This document shows positions 12,191 through 19,348 of a stretch of DNA of 30,384 nt, one piece after another. The stretch is from a virus: IMG/VR virus record IMGVR_UViG_3300034071_002646, positions 1 through 30,384 of that record, one strand, 5' to 3'. A program made the translations under genes and the position numbers. The notes beneath the pieces are model-generated. The model was not told where the DNA came from and did no database searches. It saw nothing but the letters and a program-made list of their open reading frames with translations. Every line of letters begins with the position of its first letter. Positions within the stretch are counted from its first letter, which is position 1.

Positions 12191-12441
12191 TCTGCGACCT
12201 CTCTATTGAAGCCTTGTTCCGTTTCTCGCGCCTGTCCAAGCGTAAATCGCTCGCTGCCATCAACATTGTCGGACTCCGCTCCGAACACCTCGAACCCTTT
12301 GTCGCCAAAGGTTGGCTCACCAAAAGCGTCAACCCAGCCTATGCCGACAATCGGGAACACGCACCGCTCTACGAAATCACCGACGCCGGACTCGCCGGCG
12401 TCACCCAAATCACCTCGCTCGTGCAACAGCTCCTCGCGTAA
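12187..12441 (+). CDS. Second small winged-helix-like protein
   Basis: An 84-residue protein starting at the ATG that overlaps the previous stop. IEALFRFSRLSKRKSLAAIN, then GLRSEHLEPFVAKGWLTKS and the wing-like YEITDAGLAGVTQI resemble a MarR/PadR-type winged helix. The ITDAGLAGV segment is the typical wing-to-helix step of that fold. Its coupling to the preceding gene suggests the two act together. No specific family name can be assigned. Confidence 0.55.
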   Translation: MICDLSIEALFRFSRLSKRKSLAAINIVGLRSEHLEPFVAKGWLTKSVNPAYADNREHAPLYEITDAGLAGVTQITSLVQQLLA

Positions 12442-12474
12442 TCCAGGAAAGCAGCCTCAACGTCCCACGCCCCC

Positions 12475-13113
12475 ATGCCCGCCATCTTCAACCACGACGA
12501 CCAACGCCGTCACCGCCTTTTCAACGGCCGCCAGATCGATCCCACCCGCCGCGCCGCCAAGGCCGGCATCCCCCACTACGCCCGCCGCAACAGCAGCCGC
12601 GTCCTCATGCCGGACGACTTCATCCCCATCGGCCCCCACGCCGGCAAGCACCTCCACAGAGTCCCTCCCGATTACCTTCTCTGGGTCAACGCCCAGCCCT
12701 GGAGCAAGTGCTGGGTCCAATGGCAACCCATCGCCGACTACATCTCCCGCTTCCTCATCGACGCTTCTGACTCCGATCCAGCATCCAGCATCCAGCATCC
12801 AGCAACGAGCCTCATCTACACCGACCGCCTGCAAATCTGGCCCACCGAGCGCAAATGCTTTAAAGACGGCTCCAGCCACCTCCACTGCCTCCCCGGCTGG
12901 GAAGACTACCTCCACACCTTCGCCCTCGGTGCTCTCGCGCTCGATCCCCGATGGTATCAAAACAAACTCCTGCCCCACTACGACCTCACCGTCCGCAAGC
13001 ACAAGCTCGCCCTCGAATGCGGAGCCATCGAGATCCCCGACACCAAACTTCGCGACCACACCCACCTCTGGAAAAAGTTCCGCCAAACCCCGCCCCCCAA
13101 GCTCCCACTCTAA
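12475..13113 (+). CDS. DUF3820-like protein
   Basis: A 212-residue protein. Residues about 43-72 (MPDDFIPIGPHAGKHLHRVP and DYLLWVNAQPW) match the compact 'fGkxxGkplxxvPxdYLxWl' motif of DUF3820, found in phage proteins and next to some exonuclease domains. The remainder is unassigned: a YTDRLQIWPTERKCFKDG segment and a basic C-terminus. A CATCCAG array interrupts it (DPASSIQHPATS, 12776-12803). Function unknown; a nucleic-acid role is suggested by the family's neighbours, not by anything here. Confidence 0.6.
   Translation: MPAIFNHDDQRRHRLFNGRQIDPTRRAAKAGIPHYARRNSSRVLMPDDFIPIGPHAGKHLHRVPPDYLLWVNAQPWSKCWVQWQPIADYISRFLIDASDSDPASSIQHPATSLIYTDRLQIWPTERKCFKDGSSHLHCLPGWEDYLHTFALGALALDPRWYQNKLLPHYDLTVRKHKLALECGAIEIPDTKLRDHTHLWKKFRQTPPPKLPL
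12776..12803 (+). repeat. CATCCAG tandem repeat, copy 3 (coding)
   Basis: Nearly perfect 7-base units (ATCCAG, CATCCAG, CATCCAG, CATCCAG) lie in frame within the DUF3820-like gene. Confidence 0.8.
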
Positions 13114-13116
13114 CCC

Positions 13117-13147
13117 GTCACTCCGGTCAATACCGTCAATCCTGTCC
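13117..13147 (+). repeat. Tandem 9-bp GTCAATCCG-type repeat, copy 8
   Basis: GTCACTCCG, GTCAATACC, GTCAATCCT and GTCC at 9-base spacing, intergenic, between the DUF3820-like gene and the methyltransferase. Four bases after the previous stop. Confidence 0.75.
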
Positions 13148-13177
13148 ATACACCCGCCCCCCATGATCCGCTAAGTC

Positions 13178-14377
13178 ATGAACTACTACAATGAGCACGA
13201 CCCCAAAGCCGCCGCGTGGCTCCGCGAACTCATCGCGCAAAACCTTATCCCTGCTGGAGAGGTTGACGAACGCTCCATCATCGCCGTCTCACCCGGAGAC
13301 TTGCAACACTACACCCAGTGCCACTTCTTCGCCGGCATCGGCGGCTGGAGCCTCGCTCTGCAACTCGCAGGCTGGCCAGCAACTCGACCTGTGGGCACCG
13401 GCTCCTGCCCCTGCCAGCCATTCAGCGCCGCCGGCAAAGGCCTCGGAGAAGACGACGAGCGCCACCTCTGGCCCGTCTTCTTCCACCTCATCCGCGATTG
13501 TAGGAACCTCGGCCAGCCATGGGCTTTCACAGTCTTTGGCGAGCAAGTTGCAAACGCGATTGGCAAAGGCTGGCTCGATGGAGTATCGGCAGACCTGGAG
13601 TCCGAAGGCTACGCCTGCGGGGCGGTCGTATTGGGCGCACACAGCGTCGGCGCTCCCCATATCAGACAGCGGCTCTACTGGCTGGCCGACTCCCAACGCC
13701 CACGACGGGAGGCGTCCGGGCTGCGACCTGAAATCGACACAGGGCGGCAACTTGAGCAGGGACGCCCATCTAGCGGGCTGGCCGACGCCACAGGCGCACG
13801 ATGTGACGGGACGCTCCGAGACGCAGAAGGAAAAACACGGGACGAAACACGGCTGCTCCTGCCTGGTGCTGGCGGCGAAACTGGCGGGCTGGCCGACACC
13901 GGTAGCGAACGACGACAACAAATCCCCCGAAGCACATCTAGCGATGAAAACTCGAATGGGACATCGGGATGGATCGAATGCGAACAGAACGGCAATCACC
14001 AGCCTCCAAGTGATGGTGAAAACAATCACCGGATAGGTGAGCCCAACAGCCACGGACGGCGAAAGGGGATCATTGCCACCCAGGCCGCAGGACACGGGGA
14101 TACCCTTGAGCCAGCAATTTTCTGGGCTGACTCCCGCCTCATCCTCTGCCGAGACGGCAAACACCGCCGCATTCCAACTGAACCCGCGATTTTCCCTCTG
14201 GCTGATGGGCTTCCCTACAAGCTGGCACGACGCCGGAGTATCCGCCCTGCGCTCCTTCGAGGCGCAGGCAACGCCATCGTCCCGCAAGACGCTGCCGTCT
14301 TCATCCAAGCCTACCTCGACGCCCAGGAAACTACTCACCTAGATCCCGCAGCATCGTCAGCAGATCCCGGCGTGTGA
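13178..14377 (+). CDS. DNA cytosine-5 methyltransferase
   Basis: A 399-residue protein with the ordered C5-methyltransferase motifs: CHFFAGIGGWSLALQLAGW (48-66, SAM site), GSCPCQPFSAAGKG (75-88, nucleophile Cys79), FGEQV (120-124, in place of ENV), HIRQRLYWLAD (161-171) and near the end GAGNAIVPQ (362-370). Residues about 172-310 form the variable target region with repeated GLAD steps. It would methylate cytosines in phage DNA, probably against restriction. The DNA of the target region also encodes a recognisable protein in the next frame (separate entry). The 3' end overlaps the convergent gene at 14331 by 47 bases. No Shine-Dalgarno; a GTCAA array precedes the gene. Confidence 0.85.
   Translation: MNYYNEHDPKAAAWLRELIAQNLIPAGEVDERSIIAVSPGDLQHYTQCHFFAGIGGWSLALQLAGWPATRPVGTGSCPCQPFSAAGKGLGEDDERHLWPVFFHLIRDCRNLGQPWAFTVFGEQVANAIGKGWLDGVSADLESEGYACGAVVLGAHSVGAPHIRQRLYWLADSQRPRREASGLRPEIDTGRQLEQGRPSSGLADATGARCDGTLRDAEGKTRDETRLLLPGAGGETGGLADTGSERRQQIPRSTSSDENSNGTSGWIECEQNGNHQPPSDGENNHRIGEPNSHGRRKGIIATQAAGHGDTLEPAIFWADSRLILCRDGKHRRIPTEPAIFPLADGLPYKLARRRSIRPALLRGAGNAIVPQDAAVFIQAYLDAQETTHLDPAASSADPGV
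13191..14342 (+). other. Second protein-like frame inside the methyltransferase gene, with one amber codon
   Basis: In the +1 frame relative to the methyltransferase, 13191-14033 and 14037-14339 are open, separated only by TAG 14034-14036. From about 13535 the translation reads LASKLQTRLAKAGSMEYRQT, then TPAGRSYWAHTASALPISDS, three GWPTP steps (GWPTPNAHDG, GWPTPQAHDV, GWPTPVANDD), NRTAITSLQVMVK and, after the TAG, QLNPRFSLWLMGFPTSWHD and EAQATPSSRK. These are hallmarks of a phage/bacterial family I know as methylase-associated proteins or C-terminal parts. The GWPTP steps use the same CTGGCCGAC repeats that give LAD in the methyltransferase. Either dual coding or a decayed overlap. Confidence 0.5.
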
Positions 14378-14984
14378 TCCCGCTCTCCACCTTGTCCTCC
14401 TTGACCCACACTTTCCCGCCTTCCACGCGCCAGCCCACGCGTTCCACTTTCTTCATGCCGTCCTGGCGCTCCTGCTCCACCAGCATCTGCGCCGCTCGGT
14501 TCGAGAAATAAGACTTCTGCGCTTCTTCATCGCGCACCGCCACCGCGCCCGAGTCTGCCACCTTGAACACCTGCCGCCGCTGGTCCTCGGTCATCTCTGC
14601 CACGTCCACGAGCCGCACATCGAAGCCCCGGCCCCGGCGCACCACCACCGGCAGCCGTTCCCGCAGATACCGCTCCTGATCCTCCAGCGGCAGCTTCCCC
14701 AGGCACATCGCCGCCCGGCCTCCGACCATCACGAGCTGCGGATGCAGCAGGCCCTCGCCCACTTTCGTCAACCGGCCCCAAAACTCCCGCAGCGAGGGAT
14801 TGCTCTGCGCTGCGATCTTCTCGCGAGTCTCCGCCGACAGCGAAACCCACTTCGCCGCCGCCTTCGCCAACCGCTCAGCCGACAGCCTGGCGTCGTTCAA
14901 AATGTCGGCCAGCATCTCCCGCTCTGCCTTCGTGATGCCCTCAATCTCCACCTCCAGTGTCGTGATTTGTGTGCTCATAGTCAT
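14331..14984 (-). CDS. Hypothetical protein, ATGA-coupled to a small basic protein
   Basis: A 217-residue, mostly helical and highly charged protein. The ATG at 14984 has AAGGTGA eight bases upstream, one of the clearest Shine-Dalgarno sites in the window; a second ATG lies two codons later. No catalytic motif is evident. KLPLEDQERYLRERLPVVVR (mid-protein) and GITRRDLLTMLRDLGE at the C-terminus suggest protein or DNA contacts. It converges on the methyltransferase and lies close to integrase, so a role in integration control or lysogeny is possible, but this is guesswork. Confidence 0.6.
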   Translation of the reverse strand: MTMSTQITTLEVEIEGITKAEREMLADILNDARLSAERLAKAAAKWVSLSAETREKIAAQSNPSLREFWGRLTKVGEGLLHPQLVMVGGRAAMCLGKLPLEDQERYLRERLPVVVRRGRGFDVRLVDVAEMTEDQRRQVFKVADSGAVAVRDEEAQKSYFSNRAAQMLVEQERQDGMKKVERVGWRVEGGKVWVKEDKVESGITRRDLLTMLRDLGE

Positions 14985-15238
14985 GAAAAGTTCACCTTAC
15001 CTAGCGCCCCAGCCACCGCCGCCTGCCGTGCCGCCCGGCGCTGTTCCCGACGCGCCGCCGCTCGCCGCTCTCGATTCTCCGCCGCCCAGGCCCGCAAGTA
15101 AGCCTCCCGCTCCGCCCGCCGCTCATCCATCCGCGCATCGACCACCGCCGGCGCTTCCGTCCGCCGCAGGCCCAGCCGATACTCAGCATGGTACTCGCGC
15201 ATGTAATCTCGTCGGGCATCTGGGTCAGCAATTGGCAC
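14981..15238 (-). CDS. Small highly charged protein
   Basis: This 85-residue protein is very rich in Arg, Glu and Ala. It opens with MPIADPDARRDYMREYHAEY, a Tyr-Arg pattern seen in small phage DNA-binding proteins, and continues as one long charged helix (ERRAEREAYLRAWAAENRER). Its stop overlaps the next ATG (ATGA). It is the first gene to the left of the attachment region on the minus strand, the place where an excisionase or directionality factor is often found; the sequence itself does not show an Xis-type fold. Confidence 0.55.
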   Translation of the reverse strand: MPIADPDARRDYMREYHAEYRLGLRRTEAPAVVDARMDERRAEREAYLRAWAAENRERRAAARREQRRAARQAAVAGALGKVNFS

Positions 15239-15312
15239 GGGAGCAAATTAGCCATTTGAGCGAAACGCGCAACATGAGCTTAAACTGTTGAACTTTGCGT
15301 TGAATACCCCCC

Positions 15313-15337
15313 ACAAAAAAAGCAGCAAAAGCGCTGC
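15313..15337 (-). terminator. Intrinsic terminator on the minus strand
   Basis: Read on the minus strand, GCAGC-GCTTTT-GCTGC forms a 5-bp stem and is followed by seven Ts. It stands behind the tRNA remnant terminator, so it may insulate the two small minus-strand genes from transcription entering the att region, or stop a host transcript. Confidence 0.55.
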
Positions 15338-15349
15338 ATCCAAGGAAAA

Positions 15350-15368
15350 TCAAGGCTTCCAGCCTTGA
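15350..15368 (-). terminator. Terminator carried with the tRNA 3' end
   Basis: TCAAGGCT-GGA-AGCCTTGA (minus strand) is a perfect 8-bp stem followed by four Ts, starting right after the acceptor end of the tRNA-like piece. It looks like the natural terminator of the host tRNA gene, which the phage would restore after integration. Confidence 0.65.
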
Positions 15369-15395
15369 GGTGGCCCGGGACGGGATCGAACCGCC
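15369..15395 (-). tRNA. 3' end of a tRNA gene (T arm and acceptor strand only)
   Basis: On the minus strand GGCGGTTCGATCCCGTC forms a T arm with 5 paired positions (one G-U) and a TTCGATC loop; CCGGGCC and A73 follow as the 3' acceptor strand, then CC. No D arm or proper anticodon stem precedes it, so this is a fragment and not a functional tRNA. It is best explained as the att core copied from the host tRNA. The tRNA species cannot be named; a TTTAAA before it could be an anticodon loop remnant. Confidence 0.65.
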
Positions 15396-15573
15396 GACAC
15401 GATAGAACCCCTTTAAAGACCATCTCCAACACCTCCAAAAAACACTCTCTACGCAGGGAAAGTGCCCGTTTTGCTTTTTGAGTTGCGCGATTCGCTTGTT
15501 TGCTTTCTGTTGAAGAAACAGCGGAACCACCGTTGAAGTTTGCGTTGAACATCGTCCAACCCGCCCCCGCCCG

Positions 15574-16773
15574 ATGAGCTACACCGCCTCAATTCGCCAC
15601 CACCCCAACAGCCAGTTCTGGCAGGCTCAATTCTGGGTTTACGATGCCAGCCAAGGCCGCTGGCGCAGGGTCATGAAATCGACCAAATGCAGCGAGGCGA
15701 AAACGGCGCAGAAGGTCGCCGACGAATTCCAAGCGGCCGCGTTTCGAGTGGCACCCGACCGCAGCACCGTGCGACTCACGCGGGAAGACGTGCTCGAAGT
15801 CGTGAATGACATCCTCAAAATCGCCGGACACCGGCCCGTGCTGGAAACCCGTCAATGGGACGAATACTCGCAGGAGTGGCTGGCGCTGCAAAAGTCCCGC
15901 ATCGCCGCCCGATCTCTGGAATCCTACGCCGGCCATGTCCGGTTGCTAACTCGTTGGCTTGGTCCCGACAAAACTCGGCCGCTGAACCTCATGGACGGCG
16001 ACACGCTCCAGGAATGGTACTTTGACATGATCGACGAAGGCCGGAAGCCCGCGACGGCCAACAACGCCGTGAAGACGCTCCAAGCCATCTTCGACCGAGC
16101 CCGGGCGGAGGGATTCTGCCCACGCAATCCGGCGGAGCTGGTGCTACGCCAGTATGGCACGGCCGACATCCGGGAGCCGTTCAACGCCGACGATCTCGCC
16201 AAGATCCTCGCGCACCTGCGGAAAACGCAGCAGACCGACTGGCTGACTGTGTGCCTCCTCGGCATCTGCACCGGCCAGCGCTTCAAGGACTGCGCCGATG
16301 CCAAGCCGGAGGATTTCACCCCACCGACCAAAAAAGAACCCCGCGTGTGGCACAACACGCAGGGCAAAACCGGGAAACTCGTCCACGTCCCCATCGTGGA
16401 GCCGTTGGAAAGCCACCTGCGCACACTTTCCTTGCGACCAGGCGTGCCACTGGCTCCCAGCCTGGCCGGAACACCCACCGGTGGCAATGGTGGCCTCAGC
16501 GAGCAATTCAGCACCATTCTCAACGACGCCGGCGTCGCACGGGAGCGCCGGGAAAAAGACCCCGCCTCCAAAGGCCGAGGATTCACGAATAAAACCTTCC
16601 ACAGTTTCCGCCACACGACCAACACCCTGCTCGACGAAGCCGACGTGCCTTACGAGGTGCGCAAAGACATCACCGGGCACTCCAGCGCCCGGCAGAACGA
16701 GCGTTACACGCACCGCAGCGCCTCCAAGCTGGCATCCGTGCTAAAACGCGCCATCTCGGACACCGTCGCCTAA
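15574..16773 (+). CDS. int: Tyrosine site-specific integrase
   Basis: The protein has 399 residues. The C-terminal catalytic domain shows Arg236 in CTGQRFKD, Lys265/268 in GKTGK, His343 and Arg346 in HSFRHTTN, His369 in TGHSS and the nucleophile Tyr378 in NERYTH. Residues about 95-180 are the core-binding (SAM-like) domain (WLALQKSRIAARSLESYAGH), and the N-terminus (1-60) may bind arm sites. It would insert the phage at a tRNA gene. The start codon follows a C-rich leader without a Shine-Dalgarno. Its stop overlaps the stop of the convergent tail gene at 16770, leaving no room for a terminator. All catalytic residues are present. Confidence 0.92.
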   Translation: MSYTASIRHHPNSQFWQAQFWVYDASQGRWRRVMKSTKCSEAKTAQKVADEFQAAAFRVAPDRSTVRLTREDVLEVVNDILKIAGHRPVLETRQWDEYSQEWLALQKSRIAARSLESYAGHVRLLTRWLGPDKTRPLNLMDGDTLQEWYFDMIDEGRKPATANNAVKTLQAIFDRARAEGFCPRNPAELVLRQYGTADIREPFNADDLAKILAHLRKTQQTDWLTVCLLGICTGQRFKDCADAKPEDFTPPTKKEPRVWHNTQGKTGKLVHVPIVEPLESHLRTLSLRPGVPLAPSLAGTPTGGNGGLSEQFSTILNDAGVARERREKDPASKGRGFTNKTFHSFRHTTNTLLDEADVPYEVRKDITGHSSARQNERYTHRSASKLASVLKRAISDTVA

Positions 16774-17747
16774 GCTGTCGTCCTCCAGCGGCCAAGTTGG
16801 ACTCTTGTTAAATACAAAGTAGTACCAGTTTCAGGAGATGGAAGAGGCGCTACAATCCAATCAGACTGCGACTTTTGGCCTACCTCTAAGGTTCCATCTG
16901 TAGCATAGGGGGGCGTGGCAGTAGATAACGGGTAAGCATATTTTATTTTAATCGGGCATTGCCCTGTGTTGGTTATACGCCATCTGCCACTAAGCACATC
17001 CCAACCAGGATTGTAAAAACTGGACTGGCTCCAGTACCCAGTAATATAAAGATTTGAATTTTGAGAACTTATTTGTTCCCATTGTTCTTCTGGATAAGAA
17101 TATCCATAATTATAAATTGTTTCTCCATAATTTAGGTTGGAAATAGCAGTAGCCCTGGCAGAAGACCACGAGGCAGTTACATCACTAATAGTTTCAGAGA
17201 TAAAATCTCCGTATTCAGTATCATCATCAATAGTGTTACTTTCTTCGATTTCACAACTATAACCTTCCCCAGGTGGATAACTTGTGATATACCCACTTGC
17301 CTGTTGGATGATCGAATATGATCCATTTTCGAATTCATTTAAAAACGTCCGTTTTGTGACATAACCGTTTTCAATTGGATCCATAACAGCTACTAAACAA
17401 ACTGTAGAGCCACCTCTTGATGGTTGATGTTCTACCACAAAACTAGCAACTCTTGGTTTTGTTTCTTCTGGTGTAGGTGGCAATGGCAATCTCTCCAGCG
17501 TGTGAATGCCGCCGTAGCCATGCAGGCGGCAACCAGAACCGGCTCGTAGTTCCACTGGGTTTTCACCCGTGCCCTGGTCCGGCATAGGCGCGGATGAGTC
17601 TGAACGCCCCAACGTGAACGCATCTGGTGCTCCGCTGGACTGCACGCCAGTGATTGTCTTCTTGTCAGCGTAGCCTCGTATTTTGGTTCCTACCCCAGCC
17701 CACAAGCGGCGAGGCTCATTGAATAAGGCTGTAAGTTCCGGCATCAT
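16770..17747 (-). CDS. Probable tail or receptor-binding protein with A+T-rich C-terminal part
   Basis: The protein has 325 residues from ATGATG at 17747/17744, overlapping the previous stop. Residues 1-95 are encoded by G+C-rich DNA like the neighbours; from about residue 96 the DNA becomes strikingly A+T-rich (16 G+C of 60 at 17041-17100) and the protein rich in Tyr, Ser, Asn and Thr (NLNYGETIYNYGYSYPEEQW). It is the last gene of the late minus-strand region, after a protein with a fibronectin-like domain. Together this suggests a fibre, adhesin or other host-contact protein whose distal domain was acquired. No family recognised. The upstream extension to 17813 is rejected as a shadow. Confidence 0.6.
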   Translation of the reverse strand: MMPELTALFNEPRRLWAGVGTKIRGYADKKTITGVQSSGAPDAFTLGRSDSSAPMPDQGTGENPVELRAGSGCRLHGYGGIHTLERLPLPPTPEETKPRVASFVVEHQPSRGGSTVCLVAVMDPIENGYVTKRTFLNEFENGSYSIIQQASGYITSYPPGEGYSCEIEESNTIDDDTEYGDFISETISDVTASWSSARATAISNLNYGETIYNYGYSYPEEQWEQISSQNSNLYITGYWSQSSFYNPGWDVLSGRWRITNTGQCPIKIKYAYPLSTATPPYATDGTLEVGQKSQSDWIVAPLPSPETGTTLYLTRVQLGRWRTTA

Positions 17748-18844
17748 GATGCAGCAGTGGTAAAGGTTCCCACCGGGCCATAAACCCTCACGCCTTGGCT
17801 GGTCAGCGCCCAAGGCTTGAAGCTGTAGGTGACTCCTGCGATCAACGATCCCGTGACGGCCAGTGTAAAGGTGCCCGTGGTGCCGGTGGTGCTTGCGGAG
17901 AAGGCGTTAGAATTGCCAACCTCGGGATTGGCATCAAGACTTGTTCGAGCATAGACCACGCCCCGGCTCGTCACCACGGCGTTATCCTGAATCGCCACCG
18001 TGCCGCCCATCGTGGCCCCCGTGCCTGGAGTGCCGTAATCGGTGCTTGTTGGCGCTGTCACGCGGACGATCATCGGGCGGAGCGCGGTCACGCGGCGGCG
18101 CATCCATCCGCCCAGCACTTCACGCTGGCGGTCGTCAATCACCAAGGTGTCCGGCCAGTCGATGTAATTGGTCGCAGTGTCTGTCAGCGATGCTGTGGAG
18201 TAATTACTAACGCCAATCGTTAATGGCGGGTCGAGTGGCACGGTAATGCTGATCGCGTCATGCAGGCACGGCTCAAGGTTGAACGTGCCAACTGACAGCC
18301 AGTAAACCGTGCCATCTCCTGGAGGAATCGGATAGGAAAAACTCAGGCCGACCTCTTCATTAAGTCCACGCTCTTGCATGGGTTCATAGAGCGGAATTTC
18401 AAACGGAGTGGGTGAATAAAACTCCTCGATGAGAACCCGCGTCGGCCCCTGATACGCTTCTTTGTAACGGGGCCGAATGATGTAGGTGTCATTTTCAACG
18501 CGCTTGTATCTCTGCCACGAAAGCAGCACCTTCGGCCAGAACATGCTTGGCTCCGTCTCGTAGTAGGAACGGAACGGCGTCTGTGCAGACTCGCGGGTCA
18601 GCGGCGGCGCAAAAATAAACCGCCGCTGCAATTCCCCGGCTTTTTCGGCGTGAATGAGCAAATAAGCGTCCAGCGGACTGATGACGCCGCAGCCATGGGT
18701 GATCCAGGACGGGCATTGGGCAAACGTCGTGGGCGTCGCGAGGAAGTCCGGGATGTCCACGTCCCGGTCGGATTCTTTCGCCACAATCGCGAACCCGCGC
18801 TTCGTCGGGTTTGGCAGATCCACCCAATCGAAGTTTTTGCTCAT
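17744..18844 (-). CDS. Phage structural (tail/fibre) protein with fibronectin-III-like C-terminus
   Basis: The protein has 366 residues. The last ~95 residues (GGTVAIQDNAVVTSRGVVYA ... YSFKPWALTSQGVRVYGPVG) have the strand pattern of the FN3/Ig-like domain common in phage tails, with the typical 'VTSRGVVYA' and 'G.YGPVGTFTT' ends. The N-terminal 270 residues (WVDLPNPTKRGFAIVAKESD and later SYPIPPGDGTVYWLSVGTF) look like a beta-rich virion protein but match no family I recognise. It is coupled by ATGA to the DUF1353-like gene before it and to the tail gene after it. A surface-binding or decoration role is likely. Confidence 0.65.
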   Translation of the reverse strand: MSKNFDWVDLPNPTKRGFAIVAKESDRDVDIPDFLATPTTFAQCPSWITHGCGVISPLDAYLLIHAEKAGELQRRFIFAPPLTRESAQTPFRSYYETEPSMFWPKVLLSWQRYKRVENDTYIIRPRYKEAYQGPTRVLIEEFYSPTPFEIPLYEPMQERGLNEEVGLSFSYPIPPGDGTVYWLSVGTFNLEPCLHDAISITVPLDPPLTIGVSNYSTASLTDTATNYIDWPDTLVIDDRQREVLGGWMRRRVTALRPMIVRVTAPTSTDYGTPGTGATMGGTVAIQDNAVVTSRGVVYARTSLDANPEVGNSNAFSASTTGTTGTFTLAVTGSLIAGVTYSFKPWALTSQGVRVYGPVGTFTTAAS

Positions 18845-19329
18845 TGCAGCGTGTTCCAGCGCGGCCCGAAAGTCCGAACTGCGGCGTGGAAAAGTTTGTT
18901 CTTGCGCGGGCGACTGCCTTCCGTGGCATCCAGGAGGTCGCGGAACATCTGGTGGACCTCGGCAGACTCCATCTGCCCGGCGAAGGTGGTCTGGGTGATG
19001 CGGACGCGGGTATCTCCCAGTAACACCGCCGGATATTCCGGCCGTCCGATGGTCTCCCCTGCGATGAGCATGCCTTCTCGCTCGCAGCCGATGTCATGGG
19101 CCAGCGCCGCCGCCCGGTGGAGACCGTCCGGCGTGTAGCCCATGAGGCCCCAGCAGAGCCGGGGCACGCTGGCAGCGTCGAAGCCGTAGTTCTGCCGCGC
19201 CAGGATTAAAATGCCGTTGTATTCCAGCTCCCACTCGGTCTGCACCCGATACCACGGCTTGCCCCACAGGAAGCCCGCGTCCTTGATGGGACGGGCGTCC
19301 GGCTGGTGATCAGGCGTGATCGTGCGCAT
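18841..19329 (-). CDS. DUF1353-family phage protein
   Basis: A 162-residue protein from MRTITPDHQ. LILARQNYGFDAASVPRLCW (41-60) and LHRAAALAHDIGCE (70-83) are the hallmarks of DUF1353, a family of phage proteins usually encoded near tail or lysis genes, with a conserved GF.TD.ASVPR step and an AA..HD pair. The biochemical role of the family is not established. The frame opens earlier (19542), but that extension is an Arg/Pro/Trp-rich shadow of the neighbouring gene, so I start at 19329. Its stop overlaps the next ATG. Confidence 0.75.
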   Translation of the reverse strand: MRTITPDHQPDARPIKDAGFLWGKPWYRVQTEWELEYNGILILARQNYGFDAASVPRLCWGLMGYTPDGLHRAAALAHDIGCEREGMLIAGETIGRPEYPAVLLGDTRVRITQTTFAGQMESAEVHQMFRDLLDATEGSRPRKNKLFHAAVRTFGPRWNTLQ

Positions 19330-19348
19330 AGAGAGGGAGGGGCAACGA

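Larger units (their letters stand above)
15287..15549. other. attP: Candidate phage attachment site (attP) next to integrase
   Basis: This gene-free stretch (15239-15573) carries an 18-base direct repeat, GTTGAA(C/G)TTTGCGTTGAA, at 15287-15304 and 15532-15549 (17 of 18 identical), and a third GTTGAA at 15509-15514. Between them lies a tRNA 3' end with its terminator (15350-15395). Int arm-type sites flanking a tRNA-derived core is the usual plan of attP for tyrosine integrases. The integrase gene begins 24 bases after the right repeat. The exact core cannot be set without the host tRNA. Confidence 0.7.

Noticed and set aside
12206-13174. Plus-strand 322-codon frame
   Set aside because: Ser/Thr/Pro-rich shadow of the winged-helix and DUF3820-like genes, with no folded-looking segment.
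13289-14338. 349-codon minus-strand frame antisense to the methyltransferase
   Set aside because: Composition is typical of the reverse of a G+C-rich gene, no motif is seen, and the two plus-strand frames both carry recognisable motifs.
14331-15238. Excisionase gene beside integrase
   Set aside because: The position is right, but neither product shows the MerR/Xis-type winged helix, so no such name was given.
15369-15420. Complete tRNA gene
   Set aside because: Only the T arm, acceptor 3' strand and perhaps an anticodon-loop remnant are present; no D arm and no matching 5' acceptor strand. It is listed as a tRNA fragment within attP.
17748-17813. Extension of the last tail gene to 17813
   Set aside because: The extra 22 codons overlap the end of the preceding FN3-containing gene in another frame; ATGATG at 17747/17744 gives the usual ATGA coupling.
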